A stretch of 64,000 nucleotides of DNA from Paenibacillus marchantiophytorum (GCF_014640555.1 NZ_BMHE01000001.1:420337-484336), one strand, 5' to 3'. Positions 43,379 to 51,641 are shown, counted from the first letter of the stretch. Program-made: numbers and translations. The notes: generated by a model not told the origin, from the sequence alone.

Positions 43379-45187
43379 TCACCCCTCAAATTGATATTGT
43401 TTAGACGATGAAATCGAAACCTGGAACTGATCCAGCCAAAGTTGGAAAATGGCTAAGGACCACAGCGTCAAGGCTGTTTTTCCGCTCGGTGCAGTGGCTT
43501 GCAGCTGAAGCAGCTTCTCTACTGCTTTTGGATTAAACACATTTTGCCTGCGAATGGTTTCACGATCCAACGCTTGTTCGATCGCTGTAAACAGCGGAAG
43601 TCCTTTGCGCATCATGGCATCAATCGGTAAGGTGAACGGCTGCTTTTTGCGCGTTAATATCGAGTCAGGCAGCAAGCCTTCCGATGTGCGATAGAGCAGC
43701 TTTTTCACTTTGCCGCCGTCCACTCTCCAGCTGTCTGGCAAGCGATTGGCTAAATCCAGGATGCGTGGCTGGCAATAGGGGACCCTAACTTCCACGGAAT
43801 GAGCCATACTTAGATGATCGACACGACGAAGGTGATACGAAGGCAGCCGATACTCGCGTTCGAACGATAAAATGGTGTCCAGTCTTCCGCGATTCGATTG
43901 CCTGAGCGTGTGTTCAATATGGTCCTCGATGGAACCATTTTCCTTCACAAAACTGCGATAGTCATCACTATAAAGCTCCCAGCGTTGATGCGCATCGGCT
44001 ACACCGAGTGAGCCAATATAGGGCTTCACCCAATCACCCAGCGTATGCACCGCTTCTGCGAAACGATCGTAACCGCCGAACATTTCATCGGCTCCATCAC
44101 CGGAAATAGTGACCTTAAAGCCAGCTTGCTGAATAGCCTCGAAAAGCGCATAACTACTGAGTGTAATGGGATCGGCATTCGGTTGGCCCAGATGAGTTAC
44201 AACGGAAGGCAGCAGCTTTTGAAAATTCCTAGGGTCCATCAGCACTTCATGATGCGTTGTACCGAAACGCTGCGCAACTTCGCGGGCGTAGGCCTTCTCA
44301 TCAAGTGGCCAGTCACCTACATATGAAAGGTTAAAAGAGTGGATGCCATCATTGCTGCCGCTGGCCAAAGCTGTAATTAAGCTGGAATCCAGTCCACCAC
44401 TATTCACCGTACTGACGGGAACATCGGCAAGCAGCAAGGAATTGACTTCTTCCCCCAAATGCTTGCGCAGATGGGCTGCTGTCTCCTCCAGGTTATCTGT
44501 TGGAATGTTCGCATATAAATGCGTTGACCAGCGCTGCAATTTCGGCTTTTCGCCTAACCGGGCATGAAGCAAAGAAGAAGGCGGAAGTGCGTATACGCCA
44601 TCGAACATCGTTCGCTCTCCGAACACCACTTTCGTCGTTAAGTAGAAGTCAACTCCGGATAACCACAGTTGTTTCGGGATACGCTCGAAAGCAAGCAAGG
44701 ATGGCAGCTCCGATGAGAAATAAATCGTCTGCTTCTGTTCATCCCAATAATAATAAAGCGACTTCATCCCTGACGGGTCCGTAACCAGTGTCAATGTTAC
44801 CGTGTCCCGAAGATCGATAATCGCAATGGCGAACATCCCATCCAAATAACGTACAAATTCAGTCCCATATTCGGCATACAAGGCCGGAAGGATAGTGCCA
44901 TCACACGTATCCGTAAATTGGTAGCCCTTCAATTCCAGCTTTTTTCTTAATGCATGATGATTATAAATTTCACCGTTAAATACAATGCGAATATGCTCTC
45001 CACCTACATACGGCTGTTCGCCGCCATCCAAACCGACAATCGACAACCGATTGTTGCCTATCGCCCAGTTGCTTTCCGATAAGACGGACTGCTGGTCAGG
45101 TCCACCTTTGAATTGCAGATCAGATACCGCCTTCAAACGCTTTGCATCTACAAAATCATAACCAAGATAACCAAATATACGGCACAT
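43379..45187 (-). CDS. asnB: AsnB-like glutamine-dependent amidotransferase
   Basis: 602 residues. Cys2 directly after Met (MCRIFGYLG) is the class II glutaminase nucleophile, with NNRLSI and FNGEIYNH. The synthetase domain has the PP-loop SGGLDSS (263-269). Some positions are unusual: DPSGMKSLYY instead of DRxGxKPLYY, DHLSMAHSVEVRVPYCQ instead of DRxxMxxxxExRxPFLD. This suggests a specialised paralogue that amidates or adenylates another carboxylate rather than housekeeping asparagine synthesis (inferred). First gene of a five-gene operon; a long inverted repeat lies in its promoter region. Confidence 0.88.
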   Translation of the reverse strand: MCRIFGYLGYDFVDAKRLKAVSDLQFKGGPDQQSVLSESNWAIGNNRLSIVGLDGGEQPYVGGEHIRIVFNGEIYNHHALRKKLELKGYQFTDTCDGTILPALYAEYGTEFVRYLDGMFAIAIIDLRDTVTLTLVTDPSGMKSLYYYWDEQKQTIYFSSELPSLLAFERIPKQLWLSGVDFYLTTKVVFGERTMFDGVYALPPSSLLHARLGEKPKLQRWSTHLYANIPTDNLEETAAHLRKHLGEEVNSLLLADVPVSTVNSGGLDSSLITALASGSNDGIHSFNLSYVGDWPLDEKAYAREVAQRFGTTHHEVLMDPRNFQKLLPSVVTHLGQPNADPITLSSYALFEAIQQAGFKVTISGDGADEMFGGYDRFAEAVHTLGDWVKPYIGSLGVADAHQRWELYSDDYRSFVKENGSIEDHIEHTLRQSNRGRLDTILSFEREYRLPSYHLRRVDHLSMAHSVEVRVPYCQPRILDLANRLPDSWRVDGGKVKKLLYRTSEGLLPDSILTRKKQPFTLPIDAMMRKGLPLFTAIEQALDRETIRRQNVFNPKAVEKLLQLQATAPSGKTALTLWSLAIFQLWLDQFQVSISSSKQYQFEG

Positions 45188-45261
45188 GATCTTAAACGCC
45201 TCTCTTTCTCTCCTCCGATTGTGAACAGTTACCCTCTTTTAGTTCCCTCCTTCTTTCTGAA

Positions 45262-45310
45262 AAACCAAGTAATTTCGTTTACATAGTATTCATACTTATT
45301 TACTTGGTTT
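45262..45310. promoter_or_regulatory. Long inverted repeat upstream of the asnB-like operon
   Basis: AAACCAAGTAA (45262-45272) and TTACTTGGTTT (45300-45310) are perfect 11-bp arms, 27 bp apart. Inside lies a second dyad, AGTAT-TC-ATACT. It sits 75-123 bp upstream of the asnB-like start, in a 212-bp gap. The spacing suits an operator for a dimeric or tetrameric regulator; the regulator is unknown. Confidence 0.5.
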
Positions 45311-45399
45311 TACTACTGCAAATGTACCATGCCTCTTAAAATCACGTCCAATATCAGTTCACATATCGGTTACATTGTCACAGAACTATGGAAACCCCA

Positions 45400-45930
45400 C
45401 TATTTGACATGAAATGACAAATCTGTGACGGGATAAGTAACCGATCCAACTTCTCCAGAAAATAATCGAACAACCGCAAATTTGCGTTCATTCGCCAACT
45501 TAAAAGCATGATAGCGCTCCTGCGGCACAACAACCACATCCCCTATGGACACGCCCAATTCAAAATAATGATCTCCATGAAGGCTCTTAATGATGAAAAC
45601 ACCTTTGCCCCCAACAACAATTCGGACTTCATCTTCCTTGTGGTAATGGACGTCTCCAAATTTTTGCAGCATATCCGGTGTCTCTACAGAGAGTACGGCG
45701 ATATCCCACTTCGTGTAACCCCTTTTTTGAGCAAATTCGACAATTTGGTCCTCATAAATAGCAAGCAGCTGCTGCTTTTCAACTTCACTAAAAGCTATTT
45801 TCTCATTTACAAACGCTGGCGTGAAATCTGCGTCCCACTTTTCGAAGTGAATACCTTCCCTGTGCAAATAAGCGGCAATTTGATCTTGAGCGACATACTG
45901 ACGTGTAACTCTCTCATAAATACTGGACAT
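45400..45930 (-). CDS. Acireductone-dioxygenase-family cupin
   Basis: 176 residues, matching ARD (MtnD) in length and layout: EGIHFEKWDAD, KRGYTKWDIAVL, then metal ligands H95-x-H97 and E101 (VHYHKEDEV) and H141 (ERYHAF). ARD oxidises acireductone to ketomethylthiobutyrate and formate in methionine salvage. No other salvage gene (mtnA, mtnB, mtnW, mtnX) is in the window, so it may be a stand-alone copy or a relative with another substrate. Transcribed alone, divergent from the FMN reductase gene. RBS AGAGGAATG. Confidence 0.82.
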   Translation of the reverse strand: MSSIYERVTRQYVAQDQIAAYLHREGIHFEKWDADFTPAFVNEKIAFSEVEKQQLLAIYEDQIVEFAQKRGYTKWDIAVLSVETPDMLQKFGDVHYHKEDEVRIVVGGKGVFIIKSLHGDHYFELGVSIGDVVVVPQERYHAFKLANERKFAVVRLFSGEVGSVTYPVTDLSFHVK

Positions 45931-46118
45931 TTACATTCCTCTTCTCTTATAAAATAGGTTTTTGTAACGGCATCTTATTGAAATAACCAAGATTTGTCAA
46001 CGCATAGATTAGATCCTATATATCCTATATCGAATTTGGTATTGGAAGTTCCGAAGAAGATTTGACTATAATTTTGTATGAAACCTATAGGGATACTAAG
46101 AAAATGGAGTGTGCAAAC
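45931..46118. promoter_or_regulatory. Divergent promoter region, ARD-like gene and FMN reductase operon
   Basis: For the plus-strand operon a TATAAT at 46070-46075 lies 19 bp after TTGGAA, within TATTGGAAGTTCC. The GGAA-G-TTCC element is a small palindrome. A very similar TATTGGAAATT precedes the cystine-type binding-protein gene at 51607-51615, hinting at a shared sulfur-responsive regulator. Weak evidence. Confidence 0.35.
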
Positions 46119-46643
46119 ATGAGTAAAACTGTTCTATTCATTAGCGGAAGTCCACGAGCAAATTCAAGAACCAGAGCGGTGACTAACGTCGTCTATCGGC
46201 TGTTAAGAGATCAACGCGGGCATGCCCAGCTCATTGATCTTCATTTGCATGAACTGCCCCTTTTTAATGGCGATCCTGCCCAAAATGAGTATGCTTCCGT
46301 CCAGGAGCTGCGCGAATCAGCAGCCCAAGCAGGCGGCTTCTTCATCGTTACGCCGGAATACCATAACGGCATTAGCGGCGCTCTGAAAAATGCGCTTGAT
46401 TTCCTGAGTTCCGAGCATTTCCATAACAAACCGGTGGCTATAGCAGCAGCATCCGGCGGCGGCAAGAATGGCATTAATGCGCTGAACAATTTGCGCCTTG
46501 TCTTGCGCGGCGTTTCCGCGAACGTATTGACTGATCAATTCGCGGCTGACCCCAGTCAAATCGATGAGCATGGCACATTTACAGACGAGGCTGGCGTGAA
46601 GTCGCTGAATGCCCTCGTGCATGACTTAATTGCAAACGTATGA
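46119..46643 (+). CDS. NADPH-dependent FMN reductase
   Basis: 174 residues from ATG 46119 (GGAG 8-9 nt upstream); the longer frame from 46062 includes the promoter. Flavodoxin-like fold with the phosphate-binding loop GSPRANSRT, and TPEYHNGISGALKNALDFL, typical of SsuE/azoreductase-type reductases. It supplies reduced FMN to partner monooxygenases or reduces quinones or azo compounds. First gene of a four-gene operon, overlapping the permease gene by 4 bp. The flavoprotein at 41245 is a possible client. Confidence 0.87.
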   Translation: MSKTVLFISGSPRANSRTRAVTNVVYRLLRDQRGHAQLIDLHLHELPLFNGDPAQNEYASVQELRESAAQAGGFFIVTPEYHNGISGALKNALDFLSSEHFHNKPVAIAAASGGGKNGINALNNLRLVLRGVSANVLTDQFAADPSQIDEHGTFTDEAGVKSLNALVHDLIANV

Positions 46644-48028
46644 AGTCAAGTCAACTGACACGCGGAAAGACGAGCATTCGACTTGCTCTCGCTTCTGTTC
46701 AGTGGGCTTTCTTCATCCTAACCGGCGGATTGGTAGCACCCATCGTCGTCGCCGCCGCCTTTCATCTCACGGGTCCGGAAACGGTCGGACTCCTCCAACG
46801 AACATTAGCTGTAATCGGCGTTTCATCCTTATTGCAGGTGCTATTCGGCCATAAACTGCCGATTCTGGAAGGGCCCGCTGGTGTTTGGTGGGGCGTATTC
46901 ATTTTATTAGCCAGCAGTGTTGCGGCTGGGCCTGCCTCAGTTACCCTTTTGCAGCAAATGGAAATGGGCCTGCTGATCAGTGGGGTTCTCATCCTGCTGT
47001 TAAGTGTCTTTCGTGTTATTGCACATGTAAAAAAGCTCTTCACGCCTGTCGTTATAGGCACTTATCTGCTTTTGCTTATTTTCCAATTCAGTTCTTCAAT
47101 CGTCAAAGGAATTCTTGGTGTAGGCTACTCAGACTCCTATATCCATGCGCAAATTGCTTTGCCTGCCCTGGCAACTCTCGTTTTCACTTTCATTTGCGGA
47201 CGTTTGAAAAATGTCTTTTTTCGCAATTTCTCTGTTTTGCTTGGCGTTATGTTTGGCTATGCCCTTTTTGGATTGCTCGGTTTGATCCCTGCATTCACTG
47301 TTCGGCAGATGAGTCTTACACTTCCTTCCTTGTTCGCATGGGGGAAACCTGAATTCAATGGAGGCATTCTGCTAACGACTCTCGTCATTGCCCTGCCGCT
47401 GCTGATTAACATGATTGCTGCTATTGTAATCGTAGAGAAGGCAGCCGGCAGAGCAGCACAGAATGTGTACCGCCGTGCAGGTGTCGTGATGGGCATTAAC
47501 CAGTTATTGTCCGGACTGTTCTCTGCCGTTGGATGTGTATCCAATTCGCATACCGCTGGATTCATCGCTTCCACACAAATGACCAAACGACTGCCTTTCA
47601 TCCTAGGCTGCCTAATCATCATCGCAACGAGCTTCTTCCCTTTCTTCACGATAGCTTTAGCCTCTATTCCCGTGCCCGTTGCCTTTGCGGTTATCTTCTA
47701 TTCCTTTACACATCTCCTAACCGCCGGACTGCGCGAATATGAACCCATTCTCCATGAGGAGAAGAAGCTGCTTGTTATCGGTGTCGCCCTCTTCGCAGGC
47801 GTGGGCAGCATGTTCATTCCAGCCGCAAGTCTTGCTCATACACCCGATGTTATGAAGCCGATTTTGAACAATGGACTTATCGTTGGCGTGCTTACTTCTA
47901 TCTTGTTTGAGCAGGGTATTCGAGGGAAAGATACTTTCGTTTCTTGGCTGCAAACCCGCAGCAATCAACAGCAAACTTTCCGCGAAAGGAACTCTAAACA
48001 TGGCGTTAACGATCAAAGTGTACTCTGA
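46640..48028 (+). CDS. Nucleobase:cation symporter-2 family permease (uracil/xanthine type)
   Basis: 462 residues, about 12-14 membrane segments. NCS2 features include the N-terminal FILTGGLVAPIVVAAAF, the loop LPILEGPAGVWWG and the late motif NQLLSGLFSAVGCVSNSHTAGFIASTQMTKR. The family imports uracil, xanthine, urate or other heterocycles with a cation. Coupled to the FMN reductase by ATGA. Its 3' end overlaps the first DsbA-like gene by 29 nt. Cargo is unknown; a heterocycle processed by the cyclic amidohydrolase is possible. Confidence 0.85.
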   Translation: MKSSQLTRGKTSIRLALASVQWAFFILTGGLVAPIVVAAAFHLTGPETVGLLQRTLAVIGVSSLLQVLFGHKLPILEGPAGVWWGVFILLASSVAAGPASVTLLQQMEMGLLISGVLILLLSVFRVIAHVKKLFTPVVIGTYLLLLIFQFSSSIVKGILGVGYSDSYIHAQIALPALATLVFTFICGRLKNVFFRNFSVLLGVMFGYALFGLLGLIPAFTVRQMSLTLPSLFAWGKPEFNGGILLTTLVIALPLLINMIAAIVIVEKAAGRAAQNVYRRAGVVMGINQLLSGLFSAVGCVSNSHTAGFIASTQMTKRLPFILGCLIIIATSFFPFFTIALASIPVPVAFAVIFYSFTHLLTAGLREYEPILHEEKKLLVIGVALFAGVGSMFIPAASLAHTPDVMKPILNNGLIVGVLTSILFEQGIRGKDTFVSWLQTRSNQQQTFRERNSKHGVNDQSVL

Positions 48029-48653
48029 TTATGTCTGTCCGTTCTGTCTCTTAGCCGAGGATCAGCTAGAACAAGCCGCTGCTGAGCGCGATGTCATCAT
48101 CGAATATAGGCCATTCGAGCTTCGACCATATCCTAAGCCTACTCTGCGGCCAGAGGATGCGTATATGCAGACCAATTGGGCCGAGAAGGTTTATCCGCTG
48201 GCTGAACAGCTTGGCGTTAAGATGGTGATGCCTCCATTTTCCCCGCAACCCTACACGCACTTGGCCTTTGAAGGCTTCCAATTTGCCCAAGAGCATGGCA
48301 GGGGCAAAGCCTACAATTCAAGGATGTACAGCGCTTTTTTCCAAGATAGCCTCGACATTGGCAGCACCGACGTTCTGACCCAGCTCGCGGAAGAGCTGGG
48401 TCTTGAAGGCCAAGCCTTCCGCCATGCCTTGGAACAGCGAACTTACCGAGAGCATCACCGCAAGGCGCTCCATCATGCCTACGAGGAAGCTAAGATAACG
48501 GCTGCCCCAACCTTTGTCATCGGTGATACAGCAGTCAAATGGCTTATTTATAAAGAGCAGTTTCTGGAAGCCATTGATGCTGAGCTAGCCAAACGTCAAA
48601 GGCTCGAACGTTGGTCGGAAGGATTAAGCTGCCAAGCAGACGGCTGTTACTAA
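48000..48653 (+). CDS. DsbA/FrnE-family thiol oxidoreductase, copy 1
   Basis: 217 residues from ATG 48000 (RBS AAAGGA). Thioredoxin fold with an inserted helical domain; active site C13-P-F-C16 (YSDYVCPFC). Shared family parts: YRPFELRPYP, PPFSPQPYTHLAFEG and cis-Pro loop AAPTFVIGD. No signal peptide, so cytosolic like FrnE. The C-terminus is longer than in copy 2 and adds two Cys (SCQADGCY). The loop after FVIGD reads TAVKWLIYK where copy 2 has TVIRGMAFK. Confidence 0.88.
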   Translation: MALTIKVYSDYVCPFCLLAEDQLEQAAAERDVIIEYRPFELRPYPKPTLRPEDAYMQTNWAEKVYPLAEQLGVKMVMPPFSPQPYTHLAFEGFQFAQEHGRGKAYNSRMYSAFFQDSLDIGSTDVLTQLAEELGLEGQAFRHALEQRTYREHHRKALHHAYEEAKITAAPTFVIGDTAVKWLIYKEQFLEAIDAELAKRQRLERWSEGLSCQADGCY

Positions 48654-48685
48654 AAATTACAAGATTGGCGAGAGGAGCTTGAACG

Positions 48686-49291
48686 ATGGCACTAACCCTG
48701 AAAGTATATTCCGATTACGTCTGTCCCTACTGTATTCTGGCTGAGGGCGAACTCGAAGCCGCAGCAGCGGAACGAGGCATTGAGGTTGACTATTTGCCTT
48801 ATGAGCTTCGACCTTACCCCACACCTACCTTGCGGCCAGAAGGCGAGTATATTACCAAGGATTGGCGAGAACGTGTATTTCCGATTGCTGCCGAGCTAGG
48901 TATCCCCATTGTGAAGCCGCCTTTTTCACCGCAGCCCTACACGCATTTAGCCTTCGAAGGCTACCAGTTTGCCAAGGAGCATGGCCAAGCCAAGGCATAC
49001 AATTCGCGGATCTATCAAGCTTTTTTCCTAGAAAGCAAGGATATTGGCAGCATCGACGTATTGACGGAGTTGGCTGGTGAGGTTGGTCTTGATCCTGCTG
49101 CCTATCGACATGCACTGGAACAAAGGACTTACAAAGAGAAGCATGGTCAAGCGCTTCATCACGCCAACTACGAAGCTAATATTACTTCAGCCCCTACATT
49201 CGTCATCGGAGACACGGTTATACGCGGCATGGCCTTCAAACATCAATTCTTGGACGCCATTGACCGAGAATTAGCAAAATCAGCGCGGTAA
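48686..49291 (+). CDS. DsbA/FrnE-family thiol oxidoreductase, copy 2
   Basis: 201 residues, ATG 48686 with RBS GAGAGGAG. Active site C13-P-Y-C16. Very similar to copy 1 along its length (for example PPFSPQPYTHLAFEG and HALEQRTY in both), so the pair arose by tandem duplication. Cytosolic. Members of this family handle thiol-disulfide or glutathione-type chemistry; the partner is unknown. Ends the operon before a strong terminator. Confidence 0.88.
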   Translation: MALTLKVYSDYVCPYCILAEGELEAAAAERGIEVDYLPYELRPYPTPTLRPEGEYITKDWRERVFPIAAELGIPIVKPPFSPQPYTHLAFEGYQFAKEHGQAKAYNSRIYQAFFLESKDIGSIDVLTELAGEVGLDPAAYRHALEQRTYKEKHGQALHHANYEANITSAPTFVIGDTVIRGMAFKHQFLDAIDRELAKSAR

Positions 49292-49320
49292 CTATAAGCG
49301 ATTGTTTCAATTCATTCAAA

Positions 49321-49371
49321 AAGAAGCTGCTCTCGAGGTTATCAACCTTTTGAGGCAGCTTCCGCTTTTTC
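49321..49371. terminator. Strong terminator between DsbA-like copy 2 and OsmC gene
   Basis: GAAGCTGC (49323-49330) pairs with GCAGCTTC (49355-49362), with inner pairing CTC/GAG and AGGTT/AACCT; CTTTTT follows. It resembles the hairpin at 13118-13159, including the central GGTTAT(T/C)AACCTTT. Confidence 0.88.
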
Positions 49372-49934
49372 TAACCGACATTCACACTAGGTTCAAGTTG
49401 CTCAGCAGGATGATCATGAACAACCTGGCCATTCACAACCTGGGGATGCTGCAGCAAGTTCAAGATGGGGCAAGCCAACTCCACAGCTTGGTGCAGCGCC
49501 TCAATCTCTTGCTTTGTTGCCGGTGAGATCAGATGGAGCGTGTAACCAATATTATGTAAGTAAACGGGAATCTCCTCATAACCGGGGCGCCCTGCGAAGG
49601 GGTGCATTTCGCCAGTTACTTCCACCTCGATCGCATGAAGTTCTACACCTCGATCAGCGGCTTGAATCAACGTTATATGCGAGAGACAGCTGCCTAAAAC
49701 ACCAAGCTGCAATTCAGGTGAGCCTGGCCCCAGATTGTACCCGGCAAAGTCCTCGCCGCTATCACTGAGAATTTGAAAATCGCGAATACGAATTTCACGT
49801 ATCCCGCTTCTGCCTGCGACTTGAACTTTGGCTTTCAATTGCTGAGAAGCAATCCGTTCTTCTTGTTCCAAACGTTTTTTGCGTGTGAGAATCGCATTCT
49901 TTTTCTGTACCAGGTATTCTACGAGTCCACTCAT
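49371..49934 (-). CDS. OsmC/Ohr-family protein
   Basis: 187 residues. OsmC fold with both conserved Cys: C83 (VLGSCLSHI) and C155 (VELACPIL). An N-terminal helical extension (1-34) is rich in Lys/Arg/Glu. OsmC/Ohr proteins reduce organic peroxides with two Cys. It is the last gene behind a cystine-type binding protein and permease, suggesting a thiol- or sulfur-related task. Confidence 0.82.
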   Translation of the reverse strand: MSGLVEYLVQKKNAILTRKKRLEQEERIASQQLKAKVQVAGRSGIREIRIRDFQILSDSGEDFAGYNLGPGSPELQLGVLGSCLSHITLIQAADRGVELHAIEVEVTGEMHPFAGRPGYEEIPVYLHNIGYTLHLISPATKQEIEALHQAVELACPILNLLQHPQVVNGQVVHDHPAEQLEPSVNVG

Positions 49935-49960
49935 TTGAAAATCCTCCTCTAAAATAAGGT

Positions 49961-50644
49961 TTATAATCCAACTTCATTGCCATAAGGCTCATTTGCTTTG
50001 CGTTCCAGACGCATTTGGATGTAGCCAAATAAGATCGCTGTCACCCAATACAGAATCGCGGCGGCTAAGAAACATTCCAGGAACTTGTAAGTGTCTGCTG
50101 CAAGCAGCTTCGCTTTAGCCAGCATTTCCGTAAGGCCAAGCGTGAAACCGAGCGAAGTTTCTTTGAGAATCGTAACGAAGGTATTCCCTAACGAGGGAAG
50201 TGCAATGCGAAAAGCTTGCGGCAATATGATGCGCTTCATACTTTGCCACCTCGTCATGCCAATGGAAAGCCCTGCTTCCCACTGGCCATGATCGACGGAG
50301 CGAACGGCAGCGCGGATAATCTCTGCCATATAAGCGGCACTATTGAGGCTGATGCCGATAATGGTGGCCGTAAAAGCGTTCATTTCACTAAAAATCGGAA
50401 TGATTTGCGGTATGCCATAGTAGAGAATAAATAATTGAACCAGCAATGGCGTTGCGCGAAAAAATGAAATGTACACTTTTGCCGCCCAAGCCAGTACCTT
50501 GATCTTCTTGCGGATCACATGTTCAAGAATGAGTCCGAGAATAAGTCCCAAAATCATGGAAATGACTGCAATGCTAATCGTCAAGTACATGTATTGAAGC
50601 AATCTAGGGATTGCTAACAGCAGGTAAGTCAAATCGAACTGCAT
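49961..50644 (-). CDS. Polar amino-acid ABC permease (cystine type)
   Basis: 227 residues, HisM/GlnP family. Features: FRATPLLVQLFILYYGIPQI, SLNSAAYMAEIIRAAVRSVDHGQWEAGLSIGM and EAA-like IILPQAFRIALPSLGN. Similar in type to TcyL/TcyB cystine permeases. The matching ATPase gene is not next to it or elsewhere in the window. Follows the binding-protein gene by 36 bp. Confidence 0.88.
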   Translation of the reverse strand: MQFDLTYLLLAIPRLLQYMYLTISIAVISMILGLILGLILEHVIRKKIKVLAWAAKVYISFFRATPLLVQLFILYYGIPQIIPIFSEMNAFTATIIGISLNSAAYMAEIIRAAVRSVDHGQWEAGLSIGMTRWQSMKRIILPQAFRIALPSLGNTFVTILKETSLGFTLGLTEMLAKAKLLAADTYKFLECFLAAAILYWVTAILFGYIQMRLERKANEPYGNEVGL

Positions 50645-50680
50645 CTGGATGGCCTCCCTTCCTCCTTAGGGACGCAAGCT

Positions 50681-51496
50681 CTACGGATTGGTTAAGTCTT
50701 CGGTAAACCACTTCTTCGATAGATTGCCTAGCGTGCCGTCCTTGCGAAGCTCCTGAAACGCTTTGTTCACTTGTTCGACTAATTGCTTATTCTCATCATT
50801 GGTCACAAACGGATTCGCAGCCGGCAGCACATTGAATTGTTGACCAGCCAACTGCAGTGGCAGCCCCGTCTTCTTGATTGTTGCTAATGCGGAAGCTTTC
50901 GTTGAGAATGTGGCATCCACTCGACTTAGCGCGACATCATTGAAGCCAGCCTCCGCTGTTTCATAGTTGACGACCGTAATTTCTCCTTTCTTATCAAAAT
51001 CTTTGACGAAATTAATAAAATTCGTTCCAGATTGAATCGCTACTTTCTTGCCTTTCAAATTTTCCAGCGACTGAATGCCATCGTTCCCCTTCTTCACAAC
51101 CAGTTGCGCACCGGAGTATACATACGGATCATCGAATAAGTACTTCTTTTTGCGTTCATCCGTTACGGAAATAGAATTGGCAATCGTATTGATTTTGCCA
51201 GTATCCAGCAGTCCGAAAAGTCCACTGAATTCCGACGTTTGCCACTTGATTTCATACTTAATCTTCTTGCCGATTTCCGTCCACACATCAACTTCGTAGC
51301 CTTCCAGCTTATTCGTCTCGCTGTTTTGGAAAACATAGGGATAGAATCCCGCTGTTGTACCTATACTCAGCACCTTGTTCGCTCCTGCAGCTCCAACAGA
51401 TTTCTTCGAACATGCCGTCAAACTAATGGCAAGTAAACCCGCAGCAAGCAGGATACCCGCTCTCTTCCCAAACTGCAACCCCTTCGAATCAACCAT
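50681..51496 (-). CDS. Amino-acid (cystine-type) ABC substrate-binding lipoprotein
   Basis: 271 residues from ATG 51496 (AAAGGAG 11 nt upstream). Lipobox LTAC. Family 3 binding fold: VLSIGTTAGFYPYVFQNSET, LEGYEVDVWTEIGKKI, WQTSEFSGLFGLLDTGKINTIAN, DERKKKYLFDDPYVYSG. The style is that of TcyA/TcyJ cystine-binding proteins; other polar amino acids are possible. Transcribed from a promoter just after the lysR gene. Confidence 0.87.
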   Translation of the reverse strand: MVDSKGLQFGKRAGILLAAGLLAISLTACSKKSVGAAGANKVLSIGTTAGFYPYVFQNSETNKLEGYEVDVWTEIGKKIKYEIKWQTSEFSGLFGLLDTGKINTIANSISVTDERKKKYLFDDPYVYSGAQLVVKKGNDGIQSLENLKGKKVAIQSGTNFINFVKDFDKKGEITVVNYETAEAGFNDVALSRVDATFSTKASALATIKKTGLPLQLAGQQFNVLPAANPFVTNDENKQLVEQVNKAFQELRKDGTLGNLSKKWFTEDLTNP

Positions 51497-51561
51497 TTGC
51501 TGCACATCTCCTTTAAATTTCTTTGTATGCCCCATCGTTAACTCATTATTCTTATGAGTTT

Positions 51562-51614
51562 TGTAGGAATTAGCTACAAAAAAAATTATAGATGTGCTTC
51601 TACTTAATTTCCAA
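51562..51614 (-). promoter_or_regulatory. Promoter and LysR-type operator candidate for the cystine-type operon
   Basis: On the minus strand -35 TTGGAA (51609-51614) and -10 TATAAT (51585-51590) are 18 bp apart. Just downstream, TGTAG-N7-CTACA (51562-51578) is a perfect dyad containing the T-N11-A pattern of LysR sites. Its place after the -10 would fit repression or autogenous tuning better than classic activation. It sits between lysR and its likely target. Confidence 0.5.
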
Positions 51615-51641
51615 TATGAAAATCCTTATATCTCTTATTGT

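Noticed and set aside
45188..45399. T-box or other riboswitch upstream of the asnB-like gene
   Set aside because: No T-box core sequence, no terminator hairpin before the start codon; the inverted repeat looks like a DNA operator.
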